Positions 44,928-54,018 of a stretch of DNA of 64,000 nucleotides are shown one piece after another; positions within the stretch are counted from its first letter, which is position 1; every line of letters starts with the position of its first letter. The position numbers and the translations under genes were made by a program. This DNA is from an uncultured Alphaproteobacteria bacterium (GTDB lineage Bacteria; Pseudomonadota; Alphaproteobacteria; HIMB59; GCA-002718135), in the NCBI GenBank assembly GCA_902577425.1, contig CACGZD010000001.1:1-64000 (forward strand), in the 5' to 3' direction. Below the pieces are notes generated by a model. That model worked only from the letters and a program-made list of their open reading frames with translations, was not told the DNA's origin and ran no database searches.

Positions 44928-46081
44928 TAATTAATAATTAAATCTTCTATAGCTTTAGAATGGTGAGTTATTTGCTCATGTCCATCTTCAGTAATAATAA
45001 AACTATCTCCCACTTGAGATCTAAAATCTTTAGCACTAGCTCCACCATCAACTGCAAATACCATACCTGGTTGAAGGACTGTTTTGTTACCAACAACAAG
45101 TTGTGGTTCTTCTAAAAAACTAAAACCTGTACCACGGCCACAACGAAAAGTTGGGTACGGATAACCTTCTGACTGCACAGTATCAGCATAAGCTGCATGA
45201 ACTTCCTCAGCAGTAACCCCTGGGCCAAGTACATCTAAAGCTGCTTTTTGTGATTTTACCGCAACCTCAAATGCTTTAATTTGTTCTTTTTGTTGAATTT
45301 CTTCAACCCAAAAAACCCTATCAAATCCAAGTTTAAATCTGTGAAAATTAGTAGAGCCACAATAACAACAAAAAATAGGATCTCCTTTTTTAACTAATTT
45401 TGTAGAAGCGCGATGATGAGTTTTTGGCAAATCTTTTCCAGAAGAAATAGCTGCTAAAAAATGAATGTTAGGAGACATATTTGGACTATTTGGATAATGA
45501 GAATTCAATAATTCAGCTGCCTTTCTTGTACCAGCTTCTGATTGAGCAAGGGCAATTTCAAATTCTGGAACATTGGGAGCAATAACTGACTTAGCACCAT
45601 CCATCATGGCCATGGCCACTTCACCTGCATGTCTAGCTATTTGTAATTCTTCATCCGATTTAATCATACGTATACTATCAATAATTGGAGTAATATTTCC
45701 CATTATCTTTCCACTTATTATTTCAGCTAAATAATTACTTACTGTTGCATTAATTTTATATCTTTCAAAAAATATTTTTTTATACCTGCCTATTATTTTT
45801 GGCAAACTTTCTCTCCATTCTTCTCCAATACCATCATTCCAAGTTTCTACTTTATCAACAGGTGTATCTTTTGGAACTAATAGAACGTCAAGTAATGGTG
45901 TAATTAATATACTTTGTTCATCTTTTGGAACAAGAAGGATAGTTGGTCGATTAAAATCCATGTGAAGAAAATCATGATACCCAGTAAAATAATAAAGATT
46001 ATCATCATCTGTAATAACAGCCAATTCAATATCATTTTCATTCATTTTGCTTCTAAGTTTATCTAAATTATTTTTGAACAT
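44927..46081 (-). CDS. M24-family protein with a lost metal site (creatinase-like fold)
   Basis: Pita-bread protein of 384 aa. The N-terminal domain has DDNLYYFTGYHDF near residue 26 and IRMIKSDEELQIARHAGEVA near 140. In the catalytic domain a His in THHRAST aligns with the creatinase catalytic His. The M24 metal ligand positions read Cys, Phe/Asp and Gln (FCCYCGSTNFHRFKLGFDRVF ends near residue 255; VGDSFII later). It should be a metal-free hydrolase. Placement directly upstream of sarcosine oxidase suits a creatine- or guanidino-type substrate, but this is inference. Confidence 0.75.
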   Translation of the reverse strand: MFKNNLDKLRSKMNENDIELAVITDDDNLYYFTGYHDFLHMDFNRPTILLVPKDEQSILITPLLDVLLVPKDTPVDKVETWNDGIGEEWRESLPKIIGRYKKIFFERYKINATVSNYLAEIISGKIMGNITPIIDSIRMIKSDEELQIARHAGEVAMAMMDGAKSVIAPNVPEFEIALAQSEAGTRKAAELLNSHYPNSPNMSPNIHFLAAISSGKDLPKTHHRASTKLVKKGDPIFCCYCGSTNFHRFKLGFDRVFWVEEIQQKEQIKAFEVAVKSQKAALDVLGPGVTAEEVHAAYADTVQSEGYPYPTFRCGRGTGFSFLEEPQLVVGNKTVLQPGMVFAVDGGASAKDFRSQVGDSFIITEDGHEQITHHSKAIEDLIIN

Positions 46082-46103
46082 CTAAACTCCTCTTCAAATA
46101 AAA

Positions 46104-47258
46104 TTATTTTAATTGTTGCTCTGCCAACTCTACCCAATAAGATGAACCAATAACTAATAATTCATCATTAAAATCATAATCAGCTGCATGTAAAGGTCTT
46201 CCATTCGAGCCTTCTATTCCATTTCCCATCAAAACAAAACAACCAGGTTTATCACTAGACATTATTGAAAAGTCTTCAGAAAATAATCTGGGTTCAATAT
46301 CTCCATTACTTTTTTTATCACCTAACAAAGATTTAGCTGCTTTTGTTGCATAGTCTACTTGTGCTGATTCATTAAAAGTTACAGGACAAGTAGTTATATA
46401 ACTAATGTCACAAGAAACACCATGAGCATCACAAATACCTTTTGTGATTTTTTTCATATTTTTTTCAATCAATTCATTTGTTTGTTTTGATAAAGCTCTC
46501 GCATCTCCTGTCATTTTAACTTTTCCAGGTAAAACATTTTTTTTACCATCTGTTATAAATTCAGTAATTGAAATAATACCGTTATCTGCAGGATTTAATT
46601 TTCTTGACACTATAGATTGTAAAGCTACAGCAACTTGAGAACCTACAGTTATAGCATCTACACCCATATGAGGTAGTGCTGCGTGACCCCCTTTAGCTTC
46701 AATATTAATTTCAAATAAATTTTCACTTGCTGTTATTGCTCCTTTTCTTGTACCAAAAGAACCAACTTCCATACCAGGTATATTATGCATAGCATATACT
46801 TCATCTATAGAAAACTTCGTGAATAACCCCTCCTCAATCATAGTTTTAGCACCAAATGTATTTTCTTCATCAGGTTGGAAAATAAAATAAATAGTACCAT
46901 CAAAGTTTCCATGTTCTGCTAGATATTTCGCTGCACCTAACAACATTGTTGTATGACCATCATGCCCGCAGGCATGCATTCTGTTCTCTATTTTAGATTT
47001 ATAGGAAAACGTATTTATTTCATTAATAGGCAGAGCATCCATATCTGCTCTAATTCCTATGCTTTTATTACTTGTTCCTTTTTTTAATACGCCAACAACA
47101 CCTGTTTTTGCTATACCTTGATGAACTTCTATTCCAAATTCATTTAATAAATTTGCTACTTTATTAGAAGCATATACTTCTTCAAAACTTGTTTGTGGAT
47201 TCATATGTAAGTCATGTCTCCAATCAACAAGTTGATTATGTAAGCTTTTAGTTTTCAT
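46104..47258 (-). CDS. M20-family amidohydrolase (hippurate hydrolase/N-acyl amino acid deacylase-like)
   Basis: Metal-dependent amidohydrolase of 384 aa. HACGHDGHTTMLLGAAKYL near residue 103 carries the first metal site, QPDEENTFGAKTMIEEGL near 134 the catalytic Glu, and LFSEDFS near 326 the C-terminal ligands. I use ATG 47258; a TTG start at 47267 would overlap the upstream gene by 4 nt. It could remove an acetyl or other acyl group from an amino-acid intermediate, a job done by DoeB in standard ectoine breakdown. Confidence 0.85.
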   Translation of the reverse strand: MKTKSLHNQLVDWRHDLHMNPQTSFEEVYASNKVANLLNEFGIEVHQGIAKTGVVGVLKKGTSNKSIGIRADMDALPINEINTFSYKSKIENRMHACGHDGHTTMLLGAAKYLAEHGNFDGTIYFIFQPDEENTFGAKTMIEEGLFTKFSIDEVYAMHNIPGMEVGSFGTRKGAITASENLFEINIEAKGGHAALPHMGVDAITVGSQVAVALQSIVSRKLNPADNGIISITEFITDGKKNVLPGKVKMTGDARALSKQTNELIEKNMKKITKGICDAHGVSCDISYITTCPVTFNESAQVDYATKAAKSLLGDKKSNGDIEPRLFSEDFSIMSSDKPGCFVLMGNGIEGSNGRPLHAADYDFNDELLVIGSSYWVELAEQQLK

Positions 47259-47263
47259 ATTAA

Positions 47264-48706
47264 TCAAATACTATTAAATTCTTTAATCTGATTATCAAGA
47301 GAAAGCATATATTGAAAATGATTATTCCAAAAGTTTTGATTTTTTCTTTTTTCAAATTCTTCTATAGTAATTCCTTGCTGCTCTACCCAAGTATAGTATC
47401 CTAAGTTAAAAATTCTCTCTTTTTCTCTTTGATTAAGTTCGAGTGTATTGTCCGTTGTTGCACCTTTAAGGTATTGTCCAATAATTTCAGCACAAGAAGA
47501 TTCATCATAAATTCCAATAAATTCTTCTTTTGTTTTATTTAATTCTGAAAGATATAAATCTGCTCCATCTGTGGCAACAGTAATAATTGCATCATTCGAA
47601 CCTAAGTTCATATATTTTGCAATTTTAATTGATGCAAGGATGTTAGCAATAGTTGAAAATCCAAATTCAGGTAATCTATTAATAAAGTTTTTTTCAAAAC
47701 CCTTTTTATTAATTAAATATTTTTGACCTATTTCAGTATTAAACACCATATTAAGATTATTTGTAGCTTTTTCAGAAATACCAACAACAAAATCTGTATT
47801 CATTACATTGTGTATTAAAGGAACATGCTTATCTCCTATTCCTTGAATATTATGTTCTCCATATCCATTATTCAGTAAAGTTGGGCATTCTGTTGCTTCA
47901 ACAACTGCAATTTTTGAATTCAAATGTTCTTTTAAGTAATCACCTGCTGCTAATGTACCACTTGATCCAGAAGCACTAACATAAAACTTTGCTTGTAAGT
48001 CTGAGTCACCTTTTACTTCTAAAAAAGATTTTTCAAAAGATGGTCCTGTAACAGCTCGATGAATTGCATAATTATAATACTCATCAAACTGATTAATAAT
48101 ATCATTTTTACTATCTTTTTTTAATTCATTACATGCATCATATATTTCTTTCACATTACTTTCAGTACCAGTTGTTTTGATGATATCATTTTTATCTTCT
48201 ACCCACTCTTCTAGCCAAGAAAATCTTTCTTTGCTCATTCCTTCAGGTAAAATAGCTATACTTTTTAAGCCAAGTATTCTTGATATTGCGACTCCTCCTC
48301 TACAATAATTTCCTGTTGAAGGCCATACAGCTTTATTATTTTCAAAGTCAAAAGTGCCGTTTAAAATTCTTGGGAGTAAACATCCATATGCAGCTAGAAC
48401 TTTATGAGCTGTAATCAGAGGAAATAATCTTCCAATATTAACAATTATTTTTGCTTCTACTCCTGTAAATTCACTAGGAAGAACTATGTGCTCAGGTACT
48501 TTAGAAAAACCAGAATGATCTCTATTATTAAACCAATGTACTCTAAATAAATTTAGGGGATCTATTGCATTTTTATCAAGATTTTTAAGATTTTTCATAA
48601 TAGATACGTCAATAGAATGAGGATTAGCAAGTTCTGAAATTGTAGGCAAAATTATATTTCTTTTTTTAAAATACTCAGAGGTTTTAGTAATAATTGTATT
48701 ATTCAT
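47264..48706 (-). CDS. PLP-dependent fold II protein, tryptophan-synthase-beta/threonine dehydratase superfamily, unassigned
   Basis: Protein of 480 aa, longer than most threonine dehydratases. The likely PLP lysine is in LITAHKVLAAYG near residue 103, and the Asn loop is in STGNYCRGGVAI near 130. A Gly-rich SASGSSGTLAAGDYL phosphate loop lies near 245. The C-terminal region from about residue 400 is an extra segment. I do not recognise a characterised member. It probably eliminates a beta-substituent or ammonia from an amino acid. Confidence 0.75.
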   Translation of the reverse strand: MNNTIITKTSEYFKKRNIILPTISELANPHSIDVSIMKNLKNLDKNAIDPLNLFRVHWFNNRDHSGFSKVPEHIVLPSEFTGVEAKIIVNIGRLFPLITAHKVLAAYGCLLPRILNGTFDFENNKAVWPSTGNYCRGGVAISRILGLKSIAILPEGMSKERFSWLEEWVEDKNDIIKTTGTESNVKEIYDACNELKKDSKNDIINQFDEYYNYAIHRAVTGPSFEKSFLEVKGDSDLQAKFYVSASGSSGTLAAGDYLKEHLNSKIAVVEATECPTLLNNGYGEHNIQGIGDKHVPLIHNVMNTDFVVGISEKATNNLNMVFNTEIGQKYLINKKGFEKNFINRLPEFGFSTIANILASIKIAKYMNLGSNDAIITVATDGADLYLSELNKTKEEFIGIYDESSCAEIIGQYLKGATTDNTLELNQREKERIFNLGYYTWVEQQGITIEEFEKRKNQNFWNNHFQYMLSLDNQIKEFNSI

Positions 48707-48709
48707 ATC

Positions 48710-49690
48710 TTATTCTATTTTAGTACCTAATTTTAAATTCATAGCTATTTCATATGTCTGTCTAGCAATAGCTGTGTCTTGGACACCAGTTCCAGTCAAA
48801 TCACATACTGTTATATCTTCTTTACTTTTTCTACCTAAACTAGGATCAAGTATAATATTTCCAAGTTCATAATATTTTTCATTTGACGAAATTAAATTAT
48901 TTTCTATGGCGTGATGTAATTCACCTAAAATTTTTGTTTGAGGCAAACTATCTGGAATATAAAGATCGCATTCTTTAATGATTATCGGATCTAATTCATT
49001 TTTTGATTCAGCATCAGAGCCCATAGCAGTTATATGCAATCCTTTCTTTAACCATTCATTTTTTATTAAAGGAGATTTGCTAGGGGTAGTGGTAACAAGT
49101 ATTTCTGATTGATTAACAACTTCTTCTGCAGAAGAACAAGATTGAATATTAATATTTAAATTTTTAAGTTCATTGATAAATTTATTTATCTTTTCTTGAT
49201 CTCTAGCCCATATAAATGCTGTTTCAATATCTCTAACCAAACTTAAAGCTTGAAGTTGTAACTTTGCTTGAATTCCTGCACCTATAATACCTGCTTTAGT
49301 TGATTGAGGATTTGATAAATATTTTGCTGCTATAGCACCTGCAATAGCTGTACGAACATCAGTTAAATATCCTTTATCTAATAAAATTGATTTTAAAACA
49401 CCAGTTTCTGAGTCTAATAGAATCATCAGTCCATTACTTGAAGGAAGTCCGAGTTTAGGGTTATTAAAAAATCCTGAAGCAATTTTTATAGCATAACTAT
49501 CTAAACCATCAATATATGCGGCCTTAACATCTGACTCACCATGATATTTCTCAATATCAAGACGCAAGATTGGAGGCATTGTAGTTTTTCCTAAAGCTAA
49601 ATTTTTAAATGCATCTTCTATAATAGGTATAAGTTGTTCATTAAGCTCAACACATTTCTTTATTTCTTCTGAATTTAATAAAATTGTCAT
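48710..49690 (-). CDS. eutC: Ornithine cyclodeaminase/mu-crystallin family protein (EutC-like)
   Basis: NAD(P)-binding OCD family protein of 326 aa from the ATG at 49690, which forms an ATGA overlap with the upstream gene. A longer frame to 49744 exists but is unsupported. VRTAIAGAIAAKYL near residue 110 and GIIGAGIQAKLQLQAL near 130 are family motifs, with the C-terminal VCDLTGTGVQDTAIA near 300. In ectoine clusters EutC has this type. True ornithine cyclodeaminase activity (ornithine to proline) is the alternative. Confidence 0.82.
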   Translation of the reverse strand: MTILLNSEEIKKCVELNEQLIPIIEDAFKNLALGKTTMPPILRLDIEKYHGESDVKAAYIDGLDSYAIKIASGFFNNPKLGLPSSNGLMILLDSETGVLKSILLDKGYLTDVRTAIAGAIAAKYLSNPQSTKAGIIGAGIQAKLQLQALSLVRDIETAFIWARDQEKINKFINELKNLNINIQSCSSAEEVVNQSEILVTTTPSKSPLIKNEWLKKGLHITAMGSDAESKNELDPIIIKECDLYIPDSLPQTKILGELHHAIENNLISSNEKYYELGNIILDPSLGRKSKEDITVCDLTGTGVQDTAIARQTYEIAMNLKLGTKIE

Positions 49691-50637
49691 GAAATAATTT
49701 TTCCAAATAATTCTGAGTCTATATTGCCTCCACATAGTAAACAAATTGTATTTTTACCAAAATGAGAAGATAACTGATCTTTTACTGCCATAATACTAGT
49801 GGCTGCTGCACCTTCAGTTACTAATTTGTGCTTCTCAAAATTAAATTTTATTCCTTCAGCAATTTTAGGTTCATCTATTAGAATAAAATCATCAATGACA
49901 TCTTTGCAAATTCCAAAAGTATATTGATTTTCTAGACCGATACTTCCTCCAAGGCAATCTGCAAGAGTTTCTTCTTCCTTCACATCAACTGGTTTTCCTG
50001 CCTTTAAGCTTTCATACATTGAAGGTCCTCTTTTCATTGAAGTTGCAATAACTTTAACATTAGGTTTTTGTAATTTAATAGCAAGAGCTATACCGCCTAT
50101 AAGCCCTCCTCCTGACGTTGGAATTATCACAGAGTCAATATTTGGCATAGCTTCTAGCATTTCTAAACCAACTGTACCTTGACCAGCTATAACATCTAAA
50201 TCATCAAATGGATGAACAAGAGTTATATTATTCTTCTTCGCAAATTCTCTAGCATACAAATCAGCTTCATCACTGTTATTTCCAATAATTTCAACTTTAG
50301 CACCCAAAGATTCTATAGCTTTTTTTCTATGTTCAGGAACCATATTTGACATAAATATTGTTGATTTAATTCCAATTTGTTTTGCTGCATGCGCCACTCC
50401 TTTTCCGTGGTTACCAGTAGAAACAGCTATTACTCCTTTGTTTTTTTGTTCATTTGTAAGATTCAATAATTTATTGGTTGCACCTCTAAGCTTAAAAGAA
50501 CCTGTGACTTGCAAGCATTCAAGTTTTAAATAAACATCTAAATTTTGAGAAAGCTCTAAAGAATGTATTAATGGTGTGTACTTTATGTAAGGAGATATAG
50601 ATTTGTGAGCTTTTTTGAAATCATTTAAATTTAACAT
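49687..50637 (-). CDS. eutB: Threonine dehydratase-like PLP enzyme (EutB-like)
   Basis: Fold II PLP enzyme of 316 aa. The lysine is in GSFKLRGATN near residue 48, the Asn loop in STGNHGKGVAHAAK near 75 and the Gly loop in SGGGLIGGIALAIK near 174. It lacks the C-terminal ACT domain of biosynthetic IlvA. Its position between EutA-like and EutC-like genes, with the same order as in eutABC, supports the EutB assignment. A generic threonine/serine racemase or dehydratase is possible. Confidence 0.82.
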   Translation of the reverse strand: MLNLNDFKKAHKSISPYIKYTPLIHSLELSQNLDVYLKLECLQVTGSFKLRGATNKLLNLTNEQKNKGVIAVSTGNHGKGVAHAAKQIGIKSTIFMSNMVPEHRKKAIESLGAKVEIIGNNSDEADLYAREFAKKNNITLVHPFDDLDVIAGQGTVGLEMLEAMPNIDSVIIPTSGGGLIGGIALAIKLQKPNVKVIATSMKRGPSMYESLKAGKPVDVKEEETLADCLGGSIGLENQYTFGICKDVIDDFILIDEPKIAEGIKFNFEKHKLVTEGAAATSIMAVKDQLSSHFGKNTICLLCGGNIDSELFGKIIS

Positions 50638-50650
50638 ATTTCACCTTTAG

Positions 50651-51403
50651 CTAATTCAATAATAATTTTCCAAAATTTGTAATCTTATCATTTATATTTA
50701 TCGAACGAATTGAGTCCCAAATAATTGATTGGTTGCTAGATATAATTGTTTTTTTAATTTCGTCTTCTGCTTTTTGCAAAACTTCTACTATTCTTAAAGC
50801 AGTACATGAAACAAATATTGCATCCGATCCTTTATGATTCATTTCACGTATGGTTTCAACTATATGACTAGGCTTAACCATAGCTATTTCAGAATCATAA
50901 TTCAAATTGAAAGAACTAAAATTTAATACTTCAATATTGTTTTTTAAAAAATAATTAAAAACAGTTTCATTTACAGGCTTTGGATATGGCGTCAAAATAG
51001 AAATTTTTTTTATATTAAGTTTTGTAAAGGCTTTTAGTGCTGCTGTGATGGGCGTAGTAACATAGGTGTTTGGTTTTGATTTTTTTATTTGATTAGCAAT
51101 AACACTCTCACCCATTGCCACCGTACCAGAGGTACATCCATAAGCAACAGTGTTTAACTCTTGATCAGGTAAAATATTTTTTGCTATATTCGGAAGATAA
51201 TCTGACATTTTAAGATAATTTTCATGATTAAGGGGATTATTAAATGGTATTCGATTAACAAATATATCTAAGGGTAGATTGTGACAAATTCGTCTATAAT
51301 CTTGTTCTATTGTAAAATCTGTTGAAAGTGCAATTAATCCTATTCTAGGATTGGTTACTGAATCTAATTCAGGTTTAATATCTATTTGTTTAAAATTATT
51401 CAT
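50651..51403 (-). CDS. eutA: Asp/Glu racemase superfamily protein (EutA/maleate isomerase-like)
   Basis: Protein of 250 aa with two active-site cysteines in conserved places, AYGCTSGTVAMGES near residue 89 and VSCTALRIVEV near 197. These match the EutA/arylmalonate decarboxylase/maleate isomerase group. The RIGLIALSTDFTIEQDYRRI start is also typical of EutA. It is the first of the eutABC-like triad, with its start overlapping the amidinotransferase stop by 1 nt. The reaction is not established for EutA. Confidence 0.82.
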   Translation of the reverse strand: MNNFKQIDIKPELDSVTNPRIGLIALSTDFTIEQDYRRICHNLPLDIFVNRIPFNNPLNHENYLKMSDYLPNIAKNILPDQELNTVAYGCTSGTVAMGESVIANQIKKSKPNTYVTTPITAALKAFTKLNIKKISILTPYPKPVNETVFNYFLKNNIEVLNFSSFNLNYDSEIAMVKPSHIVETIREMNHKGSDAIFVSCTALRIVEVLQKAEDEIKKTIISSNQSIIWDSIRSININDKITNFGKLLLN

Positions 51404-52506
51404 TATTGATTTGGAAAATAATCTTCACATTCTCCTTCACGATAAACATCTGTTGTTGCACAATGTAAACTACCTCCAAAAGCATAAGCATCTCTAAAAG
51501 GAACTGGAACAACTGTCATTTCTAAACTTTCCATCTGTTTGATCATTTTTGTTTCACTTGCTTCAACACAAATAGTTTTTGGATTTAAAATTAATACATT
51601 CATTGACAGCCAAATAGAAGAATAACACATTGGTGGTGGAGAGTTATGAATTGACGGTTCAGCTTCAACTATCTTCCATTTATTATTTTCAAAAATATTT
51701 CTCTGATCATTTGATAGCTTTCTGTTAGGATTGATTAACATCACACCAGGTTTTATTGGTGTAAAACAAGCATCAATATGAGTAGGAATTAAGTCTCCTG
51801 GTAAATTAATTTGATGAATTCTATGATCTGGAAAATGCCTTCTTAACCAATTCAATCCTTTGAGGTTTGAAGTAAAATTATTATGATAAAATAAATCTTT
51901 TCCAAATCTTAAAACTTCAGCAGCATCAAATAGAGGCTCCTCTTCAGTTAAAATAAAATCTCCATCTTCAATTTTTTTATACCTTTCATCTGTTGAAATG
52001 CCTTCTGGTAAATAATTTTTTTTATAAGTTTTTTCTGATAGTCTGGGCTTTGGAGCTGCTTCCCAACGCATATTAGGATCTTCACTATAATATTTTTCTA
52101 AAAGCGGTCTGTAAGCTAGATATTCAAACCATCTACAACGATATGACATTGGAGCTTCTAGCATTTCATTTCCAACAGTTAATATGACATCTCTTGGAGG
52201 CATACAATCAAACATGCCATTATTTTTCCAATCAGGAGTAGATATTGATTTACTAAAATCTATTGCAGTTGGTCTATCTACTTTAATTTCAAATGACTCT
52301 AGTATCTTTACAAAATTATTTAGCTGTTCATTCGCTTTATCGATAGAATCTTGTGTTCTAGGACCGTGAGAACCTTTCATTCCACTGTCTTCACTTATTT
52401 TAGGTTCTAAAGCAGGTTCCATAGGTGGTATATTAGCTTTATCTGCTATTCCAACTATTACGTGTCTTAACTGATCCCATTCATTCCAAGAGTTTACTAT
52501 TGTCAT
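51403..52506 (-). CDS. Amidinotransferase (glycine amidinotransferase/AGAT family)
   Basis: Beta-alpha propeller amidinotransferase of 367 aa. The Cys-His-Asp triad is visible: Asp in LFDAAEVLRFGKD near residue 195, His in PTHIDACFTPI near 243, Cys in GGSLHCATTDVYREG near 350. The NWLRRHF and WLSMNVLIL stretches resemble eukaryotic AGAT. The enzyme moves the amidino group of arginine to an amine acceptor, giving ornithine and a guanidino compound. It heads the minus-strand run, and an OCD-like gene lies three genes downstream, so ornithine may be consumed there. The acceptor is unknown. Confidence 0.88.
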   Translation of the reverse strand: MTIVNSWNEWDQLRHVIVGIADKANIPPMEPALEPKISEDSGMKGSHGPRTQDSIDKANEQLNNFVKILESFEIKVDRPTAIDFSKSISTPDWKNNGMFDCMPPRDVILTVGNEMLEAPMSYRCRWFEYLAYRPLLEKYYSEDPNMRWEAAPKPRLSEKTYKKNYLPEGISTDERYKKIEDGDFILTEEEPLFDAAEVLRFGKDLFYHNNFTSNLKGLNWLRRHFPDHRIHQINLPGDLIPTHIDACFTPIKPGVMLINPNRKLSNDQRNIFENNKWKIVEAEPSIHNSPPPMCYSSIWLSMNVLILNPKTICVEASETKMIKQMESLEMTVVPVPFRDAYAFGGSLHCATTDVYREGECEDYFPNQ

Positions 52507-52566
52507 TTTATCTTCATTAAATTATTATTTAAAAATCTAATAATTTAAATTTATACAAAAATATAC

Positions 52567-54018
52567 ATGGAATTAAAAAATAAATCTTTATTCAGACAGG
52601 AATGTTATATTGGGGGGAAATGGCAGAAAAGCTTGAATGGAGAGATAATACAAGTAGACAACCCTGCAACTCTTCAATCAATAGGTAGTGTACCTAAATG
52701 TGGAAAAAAAGAAACTGAGAATGCTATTCAATTAGCTAATGATGCGTTTTTAAATTGGAAAAATAAAACTGCTAAAGAAAGATCAATTATATTAAAAAAA
52801 TGGCAAGACCTTATAATAAAAAATGTTGATGATTTAGCACATATTATGACCGTTGAACAAGGGAAGCCTCTTGCTGAATCAAAAGGTGAAATTTTAATGG
52901 GTGCTTCTTATATAGAATTTTATGCTGAGGAAGTAAAAAGAGTTTATGGAGATATAATACCAGATCCACTTCCTGATAGAAGGATTATTGTAATTAAACA
53001 ACCTGTAGGAGTAGTTGGAGCTATTACACCTTGGAATTTTCCTAGCACTATGATTACTAGAAAATGTGCTCCTGCTTTAGGAGTAGGTTGTCCTGTAGTA
53101 ATTAAACCTGCTAGTCAAACACCTTTTTCAGCTTTAGCTTTAGCTGTATTAGCTGAAGAGGCAGGTTTTCCACCTGGTGTTTTTAATGTTTTAACTGGCT
53201 CTGCTTCTGAAATTGGTAAAGAATTAACTGAAAATCCTATAGTTAAAAAAATATCATTTACTGGTTCTACAGAGGTTGGAAAGATTTTGCTTAAACAAAG
53301 TGCCTCAACTGTGAAAAAAGTATCAATGGAATTAGGAGGGCATGCTCCTTTTATAGTATTTGATGATGCGGATATTGATGAAGCAGTTTCTGGAGCTATA
53401 ATGAGTAAATTTAGAAACTCAGGTCAAACTTGCATATGTGCTAATAGATTATTTGTACATGAAAAAATTTATGAAGAATTTTTAGAAAAATTTGTAAAAA
53501 AAGTTGCTGATATAAAAGTTGGCAATGGATTAGAAGAATCTACTAATTCAGGGCCTTTAATAGACAAATACTCTCTTGAAAAAGTGAAAGATCATGTTGA
53601 AGATGCAGTAAAAACAGGGGCAGAAATAGCTATAGGTGGTGAAGTTCATAAATTAGGTGGTAATTTTTATCAACCTACAGTTTTATCAAATGTAACTAAT
53701 AAGGCTAAGATAACTTATGAAGAAACCTTTGGACCTGTTGCTCCAATATATAAATTTTCATCAGATGAAGAAGTAATAAATTTAGCTAATGACACACCTT
53801 ATGGTTTAGCTTCTTATTTCTATGCTCGAGATATTGGAAGAATTTGGAAAGTTGCAGAGGCTTTAGAATACGGAATTGTAAGTGTAAATACTGGTTTGCC
53901 AACAAAAGCAGAAATTCCATTTGGAGGTGTAAAAGAATCAGGCTTAGGTAGAGAAGGTTCTAAATATGGATTAGAAGATTATTTAGAAATTAAATATATT
54001 TCTATGGCAGGAATTTAA
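52567..54018 (+). CDS. Aldehyde dehydrogenase, succinate-semialdehyde dehydrogenase (GabD/DoeC)-like
   Basis: ALDH of 483 aa. PWNFPSTMITRK is near residue 156, FTGSTEVGK near 236, the Glu in MELGGHAPF near 258, and the Cys in SGQTCICANRLF near 292, a pattern typical of GabD. DoeC, the aspartate-semialdehyde dehydrogenase of ectoine breakdown, is of the same family. It is divergent from the amidinotransferase with 60 nt between, so both may share control. Which semialdehyde it uses is uncertain. Confidence 0.88.
   Translation: MELKNKSLFRQECYIGGKWQKSLNGEIIQVDNPATLQSIGSVPKCGKKETENAIQLANDAFLNWKNKTAKERSIILKKWQDLIIKNVDDLAHIMTVEQGKPLAESKGEILMGASYIEFYAEEVKRVYGDIIPDPLPDRRIIVIKQPVGVVGAITPWNFPSTMITRKCAPALGVGCPVVIKPASQTPFSALALAVLAEEAGFPPGVFNVLTGSASEIGKELTENPIVKKISFTGSTEVGKILLKQSASTVKKVSMELGGHAPFIVFDDADIDEAVSGAIMSKFRNSGQTCICANRLFVHEKIYEEFLEKFVKKVADIKVGNGLEESTNSGPLIDKYSLEKVKDHVEDAVKTGAEIAIGGEVHKLGGNFYQPTVLSNVTNKAKITYEETFGPVAPIYKFSSDEEVINLANDTPYGLASYFYARDIGRIWKVAEALEYGIVSVNTGLPTKAEIPFGGVKESGLGREGSKYGLEDYLEIKYISMAGI

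Noticed and set aside
49691-49744. N-terminal extension of the EutC-like gene to 49744
   Set aside because: The internal ATG at 49690 gives an ATGA overlap with the upstream gene and a family-like N-terminus. The extension would overlap the neighbour by 58 nt.
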